In this document: one piece after another, positions 15,133 through 21,423 of the stretch
Layout: every line of letters begins with the position of its first letter
Numbering within the stretch: position 1 is the first letter of the stretch
Virus record (IMG/VR): IMGVR_UViG_3300020162_000565
Span: 1-21,423 of that record
DNA length: 21,423 bases
Source of the DNA: a virus
Direction: 5' to 3' (one strand)
Made by a program: the position numbers and the translations under genes
The notes under the pieces: model-generated
The model's database searches: none
Told to the model about the DNA's origin: nothing
What the model saw: the letters and a program-made list of their open reading frames with translations, nothing else

Positions 15133-16155
15133 TCAAGACTTAATATGCCTTGGGCATCCAGCATAATGCTCTTTTGTTACCTTGTCTGTTTCTTTCGCCA
15201 TCTTGAAAGCTTCATCTTTGTCCTCTTCGGAAAAAGTTTTGATGATGTTGTTGCCCTTGTCTCTAACAGCGTAATAATTGTAAGCAAACTTGTATGGGCA
15301 GTGCCACATTGGATTACCGTCCTTCTTCAAATGGCCTTTGAATTTGGCGAAGCCGCAAGAAAGCTTGCCGCTAAACGAGCCATCTGACGGTATCGGCTTG
15401 TCGGCGGCAAAGTTTGAATGCGCGTCTGCCTCTGAAAAATTATCAATTACTTTTTGAATTTCGCAAAGATGATCTTCAAAATCTGAAAGCTCTTGATCTG
15501 ATAAAGCGGGCATAGTTAAAAGACCGTCGCCACCACGAGACACGTCAAACTTCAAAAACAAGAACTCCATGTTAACCTTATGATTTGGGTTAAGTTGTTT
15601 TGAAGCAAGAGTGTACATCAAGTGCTGCAAATTATCCTCGGCGTCTTTGCCAGCAAAAACGGCCTTGCTGGTTTTGTAATCTCTTACTGTGGATGAGTTA
15701 TCAGAATAAACAAATTGACGGTCAATAAAACCCTTGATACGGTATTTTTTATTGTTTTTATCTACCACAAGATCAAACGATCTCTCATTAAAATCTTCAA
15801 CAGGCTTCTGCTTCTTGTCCCCAAAGAAATCATACTTTAAGCCTACGAGAGTCATGTCTCTAATCAGCTTCATGTTTTCAGGGTCGGAGACTCGATTTTT
15901 GCGGGCGCGCTTTAGCGTAAGCGACTTAATCGAAGGAATAACAAAAGGATCTCCTTCTTTGATTATCTTATTGACGTATTTCTTTCTTCTTGGATTAGAA
16001 AGCATTTCGAGAACCAAGTGAACTACATCGCCGCGATTTGCGCCGTCATTAGATGAGTCTGGAAGCTTCAAGACATAGTTGCACCAGTAAGACCAGCTAC
16101 ATTTATCTAAGGTCTTAATTCTGCTGGCGGATAAAGCTGTTAATGGTTTAGACAA
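15133..16155 (-). CDS. PD-(D/E)XK nuclease of the Cas4/RecB-like (PDDEXK_1) type, TTG start
   Basis: This 340-aa protein has the nuclease fold found in RecB, AddB and Cas4. LSASRIKTLDKCSWSYWCNY (8-27) is the typical N-terminal helix, RGDVVHLVLE (41-50) carries H46, GFID gives D145, and VRDYKTSK gives D159 and K161; NLQHLMYTLA (175-184) supplies the conserved Gln. This is a complete active-site set, suggesting a DNA exonuclease or end-processing enzyme for recombination. C19, C25, C267, C286 and C334 could bind metal, but spacing does not match the Cas4/AddB iron-sulfur pattern. There is no in-frame ATG before residue 51. The TTG at 16155 has AAAGGA 5 nt upstream and an in-frame stop further up, so it is the start. 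The gene overlaps the primase stop by 8 bp. Confidence 0.85.
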   Translation of the reverse strand: MSKPLTALSASRIKTLDKCSWSYWCNYVLKLPDSSNDGANRGDVVHLVLEMLSNPRRKKYVNKIIKEGDPFVIPSIKSLTLKRARKNRVSDPENMKLIRDMTLVGLKYDFFGDKKQKPVEDFNERSFDLVVDKNNKKYRIKGFIDRQFVYSDNSSTVRDYKTSKAVFAGKDAEDNLQHLMYTLASKQLNPNHKVNMEFLFLKFDVSRGGDGLLTMPALSDQELSDFEDHLCEIQKVIDNFSEADAHSNFAADKPIPSDGSFSGKLSCGFAKFKGHLKKDGNPMWHCPYKFAYNYYAVRDKGNNIIKTFSEEDKDEAFKMAKETDKVTKEHYAGCPRHIKS

Positions 16156-17239
16156 ATGATTCCTTTAGTTCTTCTGCTTTCTTGATTAAGAAACGATTAA
16201 AATCGTTTTGGCAAGCTATTTCGTATATTTTTTTAATTTGAGCTTCTTTATTTATCGCCTTATCATTCCATTTATCAAATATATTATCTTGGCCCTCAGA
16301 TTTTAATAAGTTCATATCACTAAAATCATTAGCAAGAGGAAGTTTGATTAGAAGTTTCGTGTGGTCAAAAACAGAACAGAGCTGCAAGTAAGACTTACAA
16401 GATGAGACTAATCCGTGATTAAACTCGCTAGTTGCATCATTGTTATAGGCGATAATGATTTTATCGGGATTAAGCTCAACAAGAGTTGAGCAAAGCTTAG
16501 AAGAAATTCCTAAGCCAAAGGTAACTAGATTGTTTGCGTAGCCGTTTTCAAAAAGAGCCATGCTGTCCCCAATACTCTCGACAATAATAACAGTTCCCGT
16601 TTCTGCGATTTTCTCTCTAACAATTTCTACGCCACCACGCTTAACGTGAAGAGGGTAAACCCAATTTGTCTTTTTCCCTAAATGCTTCCATTTTGGAAAT
16701 GTAGAGTCTTTATCCCATACAGTAGCTCTAGCGGAAAACCCATGAATCTGTCCTTGAGAATCATATATCGGGAAAACAATTCTTCTGAAAAGCTGACCAG
16801 CAGTTGCGTAGCCGCATTTATAGAAATTAAGAGTGTCTGGAGAAATCATCTTCTTGGAATAAAAGTCCAAGTGAGGAAGAAGATTCTCTAGCATTGATTC
16901 TGGATAGATTTTTTCCATTTCGATTTTCTCTTTAACTTCATTGGATATAGTATTTTGAAGATCAAATTTTACATACTTATCTATCACTGAATCATCTTTT
17001 GTATTTAACGTAAGAGAGATTAGCTTCTTAATCGGAAAGCTTTTATCTCCGCTGGCAAAGTCTGTCCATACGCCGCTGTTCTTGTAAATCTTTAAAGCTG
17101 TAGCGTTATCGCCTCCGCGATAAATCGCAGAGGACCGCCAATAGCTGCCGCAATCTCTTAGATTATAACCTAAAGATTCTAGCGAGCTTTTAAGCTGCGT
17201 AGGATCAAGCGTTAAAGTTTGGGACATCGTCCGGTTCAT
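16148..17239 (-). CDS. DnaG-type TOPRIM DNA primase, without zinc ligands
   Basis: This protein would lay RNA primers at the phage fork with the DnaB-type helicase encoded upstream. The 363 aa have a CHC2-like N-terminal domain: YWRSSAIYRGGDNATALKIY (33-52) then NSGVWTDFASGDKSFPIKKL (54-73), in the usual place of the zinc-binding domain but without its Cys/His ligands. A primase core follows (FRRIVFPIYDSQGQIHGFSA, 151-170). The TOPRIM domain has E221 in VIIVESIGDSMALF and IIIAYNNDAT (261-270). The classic DxD motif is therefore NxD (N266, D268), a change I recall in other phage primases. There is no C-terminal helicase, unlike T7 gp4. Two starts are possible: ATG at 17239 (used here) or ATG at 17227; both lie inside the helicase gene and neither has a strong Shine-Dalgarno sequence. 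Confidence 0.87.
   Translation of the reverse strand: MNRTMSQTLTLDPTQLKSSLESLGYNLRDCGSYWRSSAIYRGGDNATALKIYKNSGVWTDFASGDKSFPIKKLISLTLNTKDDSVIDKYVKFDLQNTISNEVKEKIEMEKIYPESMLENLLPHLDFYSKKMISPDTLNFYKCGYATAGQLFRRIVFPIYDSQGQIHGFSARATVWDKDSTFPKWKHLGKKTNWVYPLHVKRGGVEIVREKIAETGTVIIVESIGDSMALFENGYANNLVTFGLGISSKLCSTLVELNPDKIIIAYNNDATSEFNHGLVSSCKSYLQLCSVFDHTKLLIKLPLANDFSDMNLLKSEGQDNIFDKWNDKAINKEAQIKKIYEIACQNDFNRFLIKKAEELKESFV
16161..16166 (-). promoter_or_regulatory. Shine-Dalgarno AAAGGA that fixes the TTG start of the PD-(D/E)XK nuclease
   Basis: AAAGGA on the minus strand lies 5 nt before TTG at 16153-16155, inside the end of the primase gene. No ATG or GTG is available between the upstream in-frame stop and the first conserved residues. 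Confidence 0.75.
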
Positions 17240-18725
17240 TAGATGCTTCTGGTCTGGTTATTCCTGTGTCCATTGAGCGAACAATATCGCGCAAATCGCC
17301 ATGCTCAGTAACGTCAAAGTTATTGAAACGAAGGTTAATGAAATTACGGCGAAGATTTCCATCTGGCAAACGAACAGGCTCAACCGCTCCTGCAATGTCA
17401 GAACCTAAGAAACGATTCTTGATAAAGATCAACTTATGAGTACCGAAATTCTCGCCGTCCTCCATTCTCTCGTCAACTGTCTTGTGGCGAAGAATAGCCA
17501 TATGAGAACAGTAATGAACGATACGGTCAGACATTGAAACAATACTTTCATCATCGTTAATATCGCTAGCGTTACGGTTTGTAGTTACGCCGCTTCTATT
17601 TGACTGAACAGAAGTGAACATAGACACTAAAGGTTTATGGTCTTGAACCAGATCGCGTTGAATAGTCTTCTTGAACTTATCAAGCATATTACCAATCACC
17701 TGCCATTCAGACTTATCTTTATCAGAGTCGGCAGAAGGCTTAATGTAATCGAAACTAAAAATCATCCTGTTACCACGACCAATCTTTGAGTAATAGAATC
17801 TCTTGAGAGTATTAACCATTTGGTCTGTCGTCATGCCGCCAACATTGTAATAGTAAAATTTAAGGTTTTTAACCTTAGTCCAAGTAGCGCGAACGCGATC
17901 AACGGTCTCAGGGCCAGCTTTACGCCAAAGACCGCTTTCAAGAAGATGAACAGGAACATGACTCAAAGCCGCGCATTGGCGCATGATAACTTCTTCTTTG
18001 CTCATTTCGCCATTATCAAAATGGAGAACTGGAACATCGTATTGAGCAGAAACCTTTGTGCAGAAATTTAGAGACAAGAGGGTTTTACCAACACCAGATC
18101 GAGCAACGATAACTGAGATATTACCGGGTCTTAAAAGGGAGCCATAAATCTTGTTAACTGTCGGGAATGGACCCATAAGGCCAAACTCAGTAATCGGATT
18201 GTTACCTCGATCTTCAATAACAGACTCCATTTCTTCAAAAATATTAACAGGCTTTTCGTCATTGTTCTCATATAAATTAATCGTTTTATTAAAAGAAGAG
18301 TCGGCTTCTTCGATGATCTTTTGATAAGAAGCGTCTGGAGCCATCCTCTTCATCTTGTCCGCTACGTCCAAGGCAGACTTATAGATTGTGCGTCTAATAG
18401 AATATTTCTTAATCTCTTTTGCCGCAGCGATTGCTGTTGTAGGATTAGTCTTTCTAATAGCTAAAGAACGGCAATAATCAAAAGTATTGATATTGTCTTG
18501 GAAGGAAACTCCAATTTCCTTAATTCTTTGAGCTATAATAACTTCATCTATCTTTTCGTTAGCTTCTAAGCATTTGCGAACAATATGGTAGATAGTTTTA
18601 TGTACGACAGTCGATTCGGAGTAAAAATCAGATTCAGATACAAAGTCGCAAACTTCTGCGTAAGTATCAGGATACTGAATTAAACCCGCGAGGAACTGCT
18701 GTTCTACTTCTAGTGAATAAAGCAT
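17205..18725 (-). CDS. Replicative DNA helicase, DnaB-like
   Basis: This 506-aa protein is a hexameric 5'-3' replicative helicase of the DnaB type. Residues 1-~120 form the DnaB N-terminal helical domain (MLYSLEVEQQFLAGLIQYPD). After a linker comes the RecA-fold motor: RPGNISVIVARSGVGKT (199-215) with Walker A K214 and T215, VLHFDNGEMSKEE with catalytic E240, and Walker B MIFSFDYIKP with D326. VSMFTSVQSNRSG (367-379) fits the later DNA-binding and Gln-sensor region. The order helicase then primase is a common phage replication pairing. The ATG at 18725 shares one base with the stop of the 84-aa gene (TAATG), with no Shine-Dalgarno sequence, so translation is probably coupled. No dedicated helicase loader was recognised nearby. 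Confidence 0.94.
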   Translation of the reverse strand: MLYSLEVEQQFLAGLIQYPDTYAEVCDFVSESDFYSESTVVHKTIYHIVRKCLEANEKIDEVIIAQRIKEIGVSFQDNINTFDYCRSLAIRKTNPTTAIAAAKEIKKYSIRRTIYKSALDVADKMKRMAPDASYQKIIEEADSSFNKTINLYENNDEKPVNIFEEMESVIEDRGNNPITEFGLMGPFPTVNKIYGSLLRPGNISVIVARSGVGKTLLSLNFCTKVSAQYDVPVLHFDNGEMSKEEVIMRQCAALSHVPVHLLESGLWRKAGPETVDRVRATWTKVKNLKFYYYNVGGMTTDQMVNTLKRFYYSKIGRGNRMIFSFDYIKPSADSDKDKSEWQVIGNMLDKFKKTIQRDLVQDHKPLVSMFTSVQSNRSGVTTNRNASDINDDESIVSMSDRIVHYCSHMAILRHKTVDERMEDGENFGTHKLIFIKNRFLGSDIAGAVEPVRLPDGNLRRNFINLRFNNFDVTEHGDLRDIVRSMDTGITRPEASNEPDDVPNFNA

Positions 18726-18979
18726 TATTCGTTATCGTCTGAGATTTCGGTAGAGGATTCGCTAAGCCATTCCTCAATAGCTTTCTTAAGACCCAAAGAC
18801 GTTAAAACTGAATCGAATCGAGTATAAATCTGAGGAGTTCCGTTTTCGGAACAGATGCACAAGACTACGCCTTTGTAAGAATCCGCGCCTCCAGACATCT
18901 CGTAGATTTGAGCTACCATTTCGACTGGAAATTTGAATTCTTTGTTTTCGTTGTCTTTTTTGTCTTTAGCTTTCTTCAT
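18725..18979 (-). CDS. Small acidic-tailed protein of unknown function
   Basis: This 84-aa protein is not recognised. It starts with a highly charged stretch (MKKAKDKKDNENKEFKFPVE), has a short central part with two Cys close together (VVLCICSENG) and IYTRFDSVLTSLGLKKAIEE, and ends in an acidic tail (SESSTEISDDNE). It overlaps both neighbours (ATGA with the nuclease, TAATG with the helicase) and has one of the best ribosome-binding sites in the window, AAGGAG 7 nt before its ATG, so it is very probably expressed. Small genes directly before a phage DnaB sometimes encode loaders or ssDNA-linked accessory proteins, but nothing in the sequence shows that here. Confidence 0.75.
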   Translation of the reverse strand: MKKAKDKKDNENKEFKFPVEMVAQIYEMSGGADSYKGVVLCICSENGTPQIYTRFDSVLTSLGLKKAIEEWLSESSTEISDDNE

Positions 18980-19386
18980 AGTTCTACTCCTTGTTTTGAA
19001 AAAATCTCATGGTTGATTTCCTCGTCTTCGTAAATCTCTACGAGCACAATTCCGTTTGTCAAGCAAAACTTCATCTTTAAATCGTCCCTCTTCAACTGCG
19101 CGAGCCAGTTAAGACGATTATTGTTGTGAAAAAACTTATTGAACTGCTGGTGCTGCTTGCCTTGAACCTCTACTGCAATTTTTTTATTTGCGTTGTAGAA
19201 GTCCAAAGACAAGCGAGTCCCAGCAACCCGAAGCTCTTCAAAAACGATGTCGTGCTTCCAATAAGAGAATAAAAACTGTTTTACTCTCCATTGAACTTTG
19301 CTTCTTGATTTTGCATCCCAATTAATTAAGAATTTCTTAGAGTTTTTAATTAATTTTTCTTTGCCGTTAAGCGTTTTGAATTTCAT
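18976..19386 (-). CDS. Small PD-(D/E)XK endonuclease, VSR-like
   Basis: This 136-aa protein has the core of the VSR/homing-type PD-(D/E)XK nuclease fold: HDIVFEELRV (45-54) supplies an early Glu, LSLDFYNANKKIAVEVQGKQ (59-78) gives D62 and the ExQ pair E73/Q75 with H79 just after, then a helix with RDDLKMKFCLTNGIVLVEI (100-118), the typical last strand. It probably cuts DNA, possibly mismatched or branched structures, for recombination or repair. It lies directly after the RecA-like gene with a 20-bp overlap and ahead of the helicase, which supports a recombination role such as resolving or trimming intermediates. It lacks the GIY-YIG or HNH motifs of typical phage homing enzymes, and is in the operon and strand of its neighbours, so a selfish homing gene seems less likely. 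The start at 19386 has no Shine-Dalgarno sequence. Confidence 0.7.
   Translation of the reverse strand: MKFKTLNGKEKLIKNSKKFLINWDAKSRSKVQWRVKQFLFSYWKHDIVFEELRVAGTRLSLDFYNANKKIAVEVQGKQHQQFNKFFHNNNRLNWLAQLKRDDLKMKFCLTNGIVLVEIYEDEEINHEIFSKQGVEL
18987..18992 (-). promoter_or_regulatory. Strong Shine-Dalgarno AAGGAG before the 84-aa gene
   Basis: AAGGAG lies 7 nt upstream of the ATG at 18979, within the last codons of the VSR-like nuclease gene. It is notable because most starts in this window have weak or no Shine-Dalgarno sequence. Confidence 0.75.
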
Positions 19387-20539
19387 TTGAAGGGCCGCTC
19401 GAAATCATATCCACAAAATACTTGTGGAGAATCTTCGTTAATTTTTCGTTGCCTTCAATAAATGAGAATAAAGCGTTTTCACCTTGGAACTTTTCAGGCA
19501 CCTCGATCTTGTTAGAGGAACAGATTTCCTTCAAGTCTTCGGAAATGTAATACCAAGCTCCAGAACGCTCAACCAAACCCCAAGTCAACAGCATATCTAC
19601 GATTTCCTTCTCAAGCCAAACAGAACGCCCATTAGTGCGCCCATATTTGATTGGATAAGTGATGCGGTTCTTGCTCTTTTCGTTTGGACTCTTTTTGATA
19701 TAGATTTTGCAGTAATGCCCAATGATAGGATTCTTTACTGGATCAGACTTCTTAATTGCTGGGTCTTTAAGAATAACGTCCCCTTCAAAACGAGGCTCAA
19801 ACTCAAAAATGAAATTGGCAAAGTGAAGTAGAGCATTACCGCCAGTAGCGGACGTTTGGCGGATAGGAGCTTTACTGTATGGGTCTAGTTGAATATCGCT
19901 TCTGACTTGAGAAATGAAAATAGCCATATGTCCGCGTTTGGTTAGGCCAATAGACATACGCTTCATAAAGTCAGCGGCGATTACTGCTCCGCCAGCTACT
20001 TTCTTGGAGTCTTCAAAATTCTTGTCCAAGTCTCCCTTAGAAATAAGACCATCTACAGAATCAAGGACAAACATATACTTAGACTTATCATCATTGAACT
20101 GAACTAATTGCCGCATAGCGTCAACAGCAGTTTCGTAAATATTGCACTCAAATACGAAACAGGTTCCAACCTCCCAAGATTCGGCGTCGAAAACGAACTT
20201 AACGCCAGAACGCTTTTGCATCTCATCAGAAAGACGACCTTCCGCTTTGATGAAAAAGCCCTTTGAATTTGGAACGCTGGACAAAAAGTTACGCATAACT
20301 TCAAGCGCGGCGGATGTTTTGCCGCCTTCTGTGAAACCCACGAACCTATGAAGACCGGGTCCAATGCCTCCGCTGGTCTGCATATCAAGATTTAGTGAAC
20401 CAGTAGAAACCCGATAATTGAAGGTTTCTTCAAAGTTATAGTGATCTTCCTTTTTATTATTTAAAAACGATTTCAAAACAGAGTTTGATGAAACGTGACC
20501 TTCTGGCTTTTCTTCTTTTACTTTTTCTTTCTTGCTCAT
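19367..20539 (-). CDS. RecA/UvsX-like recombinase
   Basis: This 390-aa protein is an ATP-dependent strand-exchange recombinase. Walker A is GFTEGGKT (68-75, K74, T75), an unusual variant of GPESSGKT. FIKAEGRLS (97-105) supplies E100, matching the catalytic E96 of E. coli RecA. Walker B is YMFVLDSVDGL with D160. The DNA-binding L2 region is ISQVRSDIQL (Q211) through TSATGGNALLHFANFIFEF, close to RecA's NQIR...TTGGNALKF. LTWGLVERSGAWYYI (318-332) is the RecA C-terminal signature. The charged N-terminus before residue 40 is longer than in bacterial RecA. The start at 20539 overlaps the previous stop (ATGA), with AAAGGA 9 nt upstream. It probably drives recombination-dependent replication and repair with the two nucleases downstream. 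UvsX and RecA cannot be separated from motifs alone. Confidence 0.93.
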   Translation of the reverse strand: MSKKEKVKEEKPEGHVSSNSVLKSFLNNKKEDHYNFEETFNYRVSTGSLNLDMQTSGGIGPGLHRFVGFTEGGKTSAALEVMRNFLSSVPNSKGFFIKAEGRLSDEMQKRSGVKFVFDAESWEVGTCFVFECNIYETAVDAMRQLVQFNDDKSKYMFVLDSVDGLISKGDLDKNFEDSKKVAGGAVIAADFMKRMSIGLTKRGHMAIFISQVRSDIQLDPYSKAPIRQTSATGGNALLHFANFIFEFEPRFEGDVILKDPAIKKSDPVKNPIIGHYCKIYIKKSPNEKSKNRITYPIKYGRTNGRSVWLEKEIVDMLLTWGLVERSGAWYYISEDLKEICSSNKIEVPEKFQGENALFSFIEGNEKLTKILHKYFVDMISSGPSNEIQNA

Positions 20540-20988
20540 GATAAAAATTCCTTTAGTGTTGGTTTAGGTTTAATGTTAAAATCTTCTCCAACCTTGTCTG
20601 TCAAGACGATTGTTTGGGTTGGCTTAGGCTCATAGTAAAACTCATTGCGCTTAATTTCAAGTTCTGAGGCTTTCCAATCGGCATAATAAAAAGCAAGAGA
20701 GTCAACCTTTTTTATAGGAACGTATTCCGATAAGAATTTAAAGCCGTATCTTTGCTCAAGCTGCCTGAGAATAGTAAACTCTTTCTTCCAAAACTCAGCA
20801 GTAGTGCGCTTTGGCATATTCACAAATCGAGCAACAATAACGCGACGAGACGCTTTCTTTGCTGGTTTTGGCTTCTTGACTCTAGCTTTACGAGGCGCTC
20901 TTTCTGCGCGAGGTTTTCTTGGCTTTCTAGGTTTGCGAACCTTCACGACTTCTGGAGACTGAATTTCTAGTTGAAAGGACTCTTCCAT
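20536..20988 (-). CDS. Very basic small protein with KPR repeats, unknown function
   Basis: This protein (150 aa from the ATG at 20988) has no recognised family. Residues ~16-49 are Lys/Arg/Pro/Ala-rich with tandem KPR units (RKPRKPRKPR), then RAPRKARVKKPKPAKKASRR. Such tails resemble AT-hook or histone-H1-type segments and likely bind nucleic acid without sequence preference. The C-terminal ~95 residues look folded, with TTAEFWKKEFTILRQLEQRY as a helix and SLAFYYADWKASELEI. The frame extends upstream to a TTG at 21006 (156 aa); I prefer the ATG because neither start has a Shine-Dalgarno sequence. It overlaps the RecA start by 4 bp (ATGA), so a role in DNA packaging, protection or recombination is possible. 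That is inference. Confidence 0.75.
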   Translation of the reverse strand: MEESFQLEIQSPEVVKVRKPRKPRKPRAERAPRKARVKKPKPAKKASRRVIVARFVNMPKRTTAEFWKKEFTILRQLEQRYGFKFLSEYVPIKKVDSLAFYYADWKASELEIKRNEFYYEPKPTQTIVLTDKVGEDFNIKPKPTLKEFLS

Positions 20989-21030
20989 GCGATTATGGAA
21001 AAGCAATTATTGCGAACTGTCAATACTTTC

Positions 21031-21423
21031 TTAAGATTTATTTGAAGCCGCAGCAGAACCGAAGTAAAAGCCTGTAATCGCAATTAAGCACTGGCGTATC
21101 TCAGTAGTGATCAAATTGCCTGAAATCTCAACGAAAGCGGTCTTGGTCTTCTCTGTGACAAAGCCCAAGATGTCGGTTCCGTCTTGATAATCTACTTGAA
21201 GATAAGTAGGAATACCCAAAAGGGCCATAACAAAAGGAGATATAACAATAGAGAAGATAACAGAAACGACAATGAACTGCCTAACCATCTTGCCTACGTC
21301 GCCATCTCTTTTGGAAGCTTTATCGGCAGATTCATCGGCTTTGTCTATCGCTTTCATCATGCGGTCAAAGCGCAGCTTTTGCTCTTCGGCCTTTGCAGCC
21401 ATAAAGCGAAAAATGAATCCAAC
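21031..21423 (-). CDS. Holin-like membrane protein, N-terminus cut by the window edge
   Basis: From the visible ATG at 21402 there are 123 aa. The same frame stays open to the window edge (GFIFRFMAAK), so the true start may lie outside and the ATG may be internal. A charged helix (AEEQKLRFDRMMKAIDKADE) leads to a transmembrane segment, FIVVSVIFSIVISPFVMALL (43-62), then a ~35-residue extramembrane stretch and a second hydrophobic segment CLIAITGFYFGSAAA ending in SNKS. The ending F-Y-F-G-S-S/A followed by a short basic tail is typical of phage holins with three transmembrane segments, and the missing one would precede GFIFRF. It would permeabilise the inner membrane at lysis. No endolysin gene is seen in the window. 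The alternative is another small phage membrane protein. Confidence 0.55.
   Translation of the reverse strand, partial: VGFIFRFMAAKAEEQKLRFDRMMKAIDKADESADKASKRDGDVGKMVRQFIVVSVIFSIVISPFVMALLGIPTYLQVDYQDGTDILGFVTEKTKTAFVEISGNLITTEIRQCLIAITGFYFGSAAASNKS

Noticed and set aside
18976-19386. Small VSR-like nuclease as a homing endonuclease
   Set aside because: It does not interrupt any gene, follows the operon direction, and overlaps both neighbours, which fits a resident recombination gene better.
20995-21023. Perfect TTGACA (minus strand, 21018-21023) with a later CATAAT
   Set aside because: The spacing is 20 nt, too long for a sigma70 promoter, and the transcript would start at the ATG.
1-21423. 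tRNA genes, CRISPR arrays, insertion sequences
   Set aside because: No cloverleaf-like segment, regularly spaced repeats, transposase or terminal inverted repeats were seen; spacers are too short for most of these.

Overview
This window looks like part of the genome of a tailed bacteriophage, probably a fairly large one that carries much of its own replication machinery. All supported genes lie on the minus strand, so transcription runs from high to low coordinates. Genes are packed almost without gaps, with many ATGA or TAATG stop/start overlaps. The sequence is AT-rich and I see no tRNA, rRNA, CRISPR array, transposase or integrase. The host cannot be fixed from the sequence. The class Ia ribonucleotide reductase resembles the enterobacterial type in length and motif order, and the GT9 (heptosyltransferase-like) domains suit a Gram-negative setting, but both are weak hints.

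Layout in transcription order. (1) At the right edge is a membrane protein resembling phage holins that runs off the window, followed by a small, very basic protein. (2) A replication and recombination block follows: RecA/UvsX-like recombinase, a small VSR-like PD-(D/E)XK nuclease, an unknown 84-aa protein, DnaB-type helicase, TOPRIM primase, a Cas4/RecB-like PD-(D/E)XK nuclease, and a DnaE-family replicase split into three adjacent cistrons: PHP domain, DEDDh proofreading exonuclease, and polymerase core. (3) Next are a two-ATPase Clp unfoldase with a ClpP-docking-type IGF loop, a choline-kinase/APH-like protein that overlaps it, and a 72-aa protein that ends at a strong intrinsic terminator (about 7534-7559). 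(4) Beyond the terminator a second unit holds a probable ssDNA-binding protein (PC4/Whirly-like), a GT4 glycosyltransferase whose C-terminus is half of a GT9 domain, a second ORF carrying the other half of that GT9 domain, a possible single-strand annealing protein, a GNAT-like acetyltransferase, and class Ia ribonucleotide reductase (nrdA, then the start of nrdB at the left edge).

Together the genes give dNTP supply (NrdA/NrdB), fork movement and priming (DnaB, primase), synthesis with proofreading (PHP, Exo, Pol), and recombination (RecA, possible annealing protein, nucleases, ssDNA-binding protein). A second theme is takeover or modification of host or virion components: glycosyltransferases, acetyltransferase, Clp unfoldase and kinase-like protein. 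No sliding clamp, clamp loader or structural gene is in view.

The most unusual points are the three-cistron PHP/Exo/Pol replicase, the Clp unfoldase next to a degenerate kinase, and a GT4-GT9 polypeptide apparently broken at a 5-bp tandem repeat.
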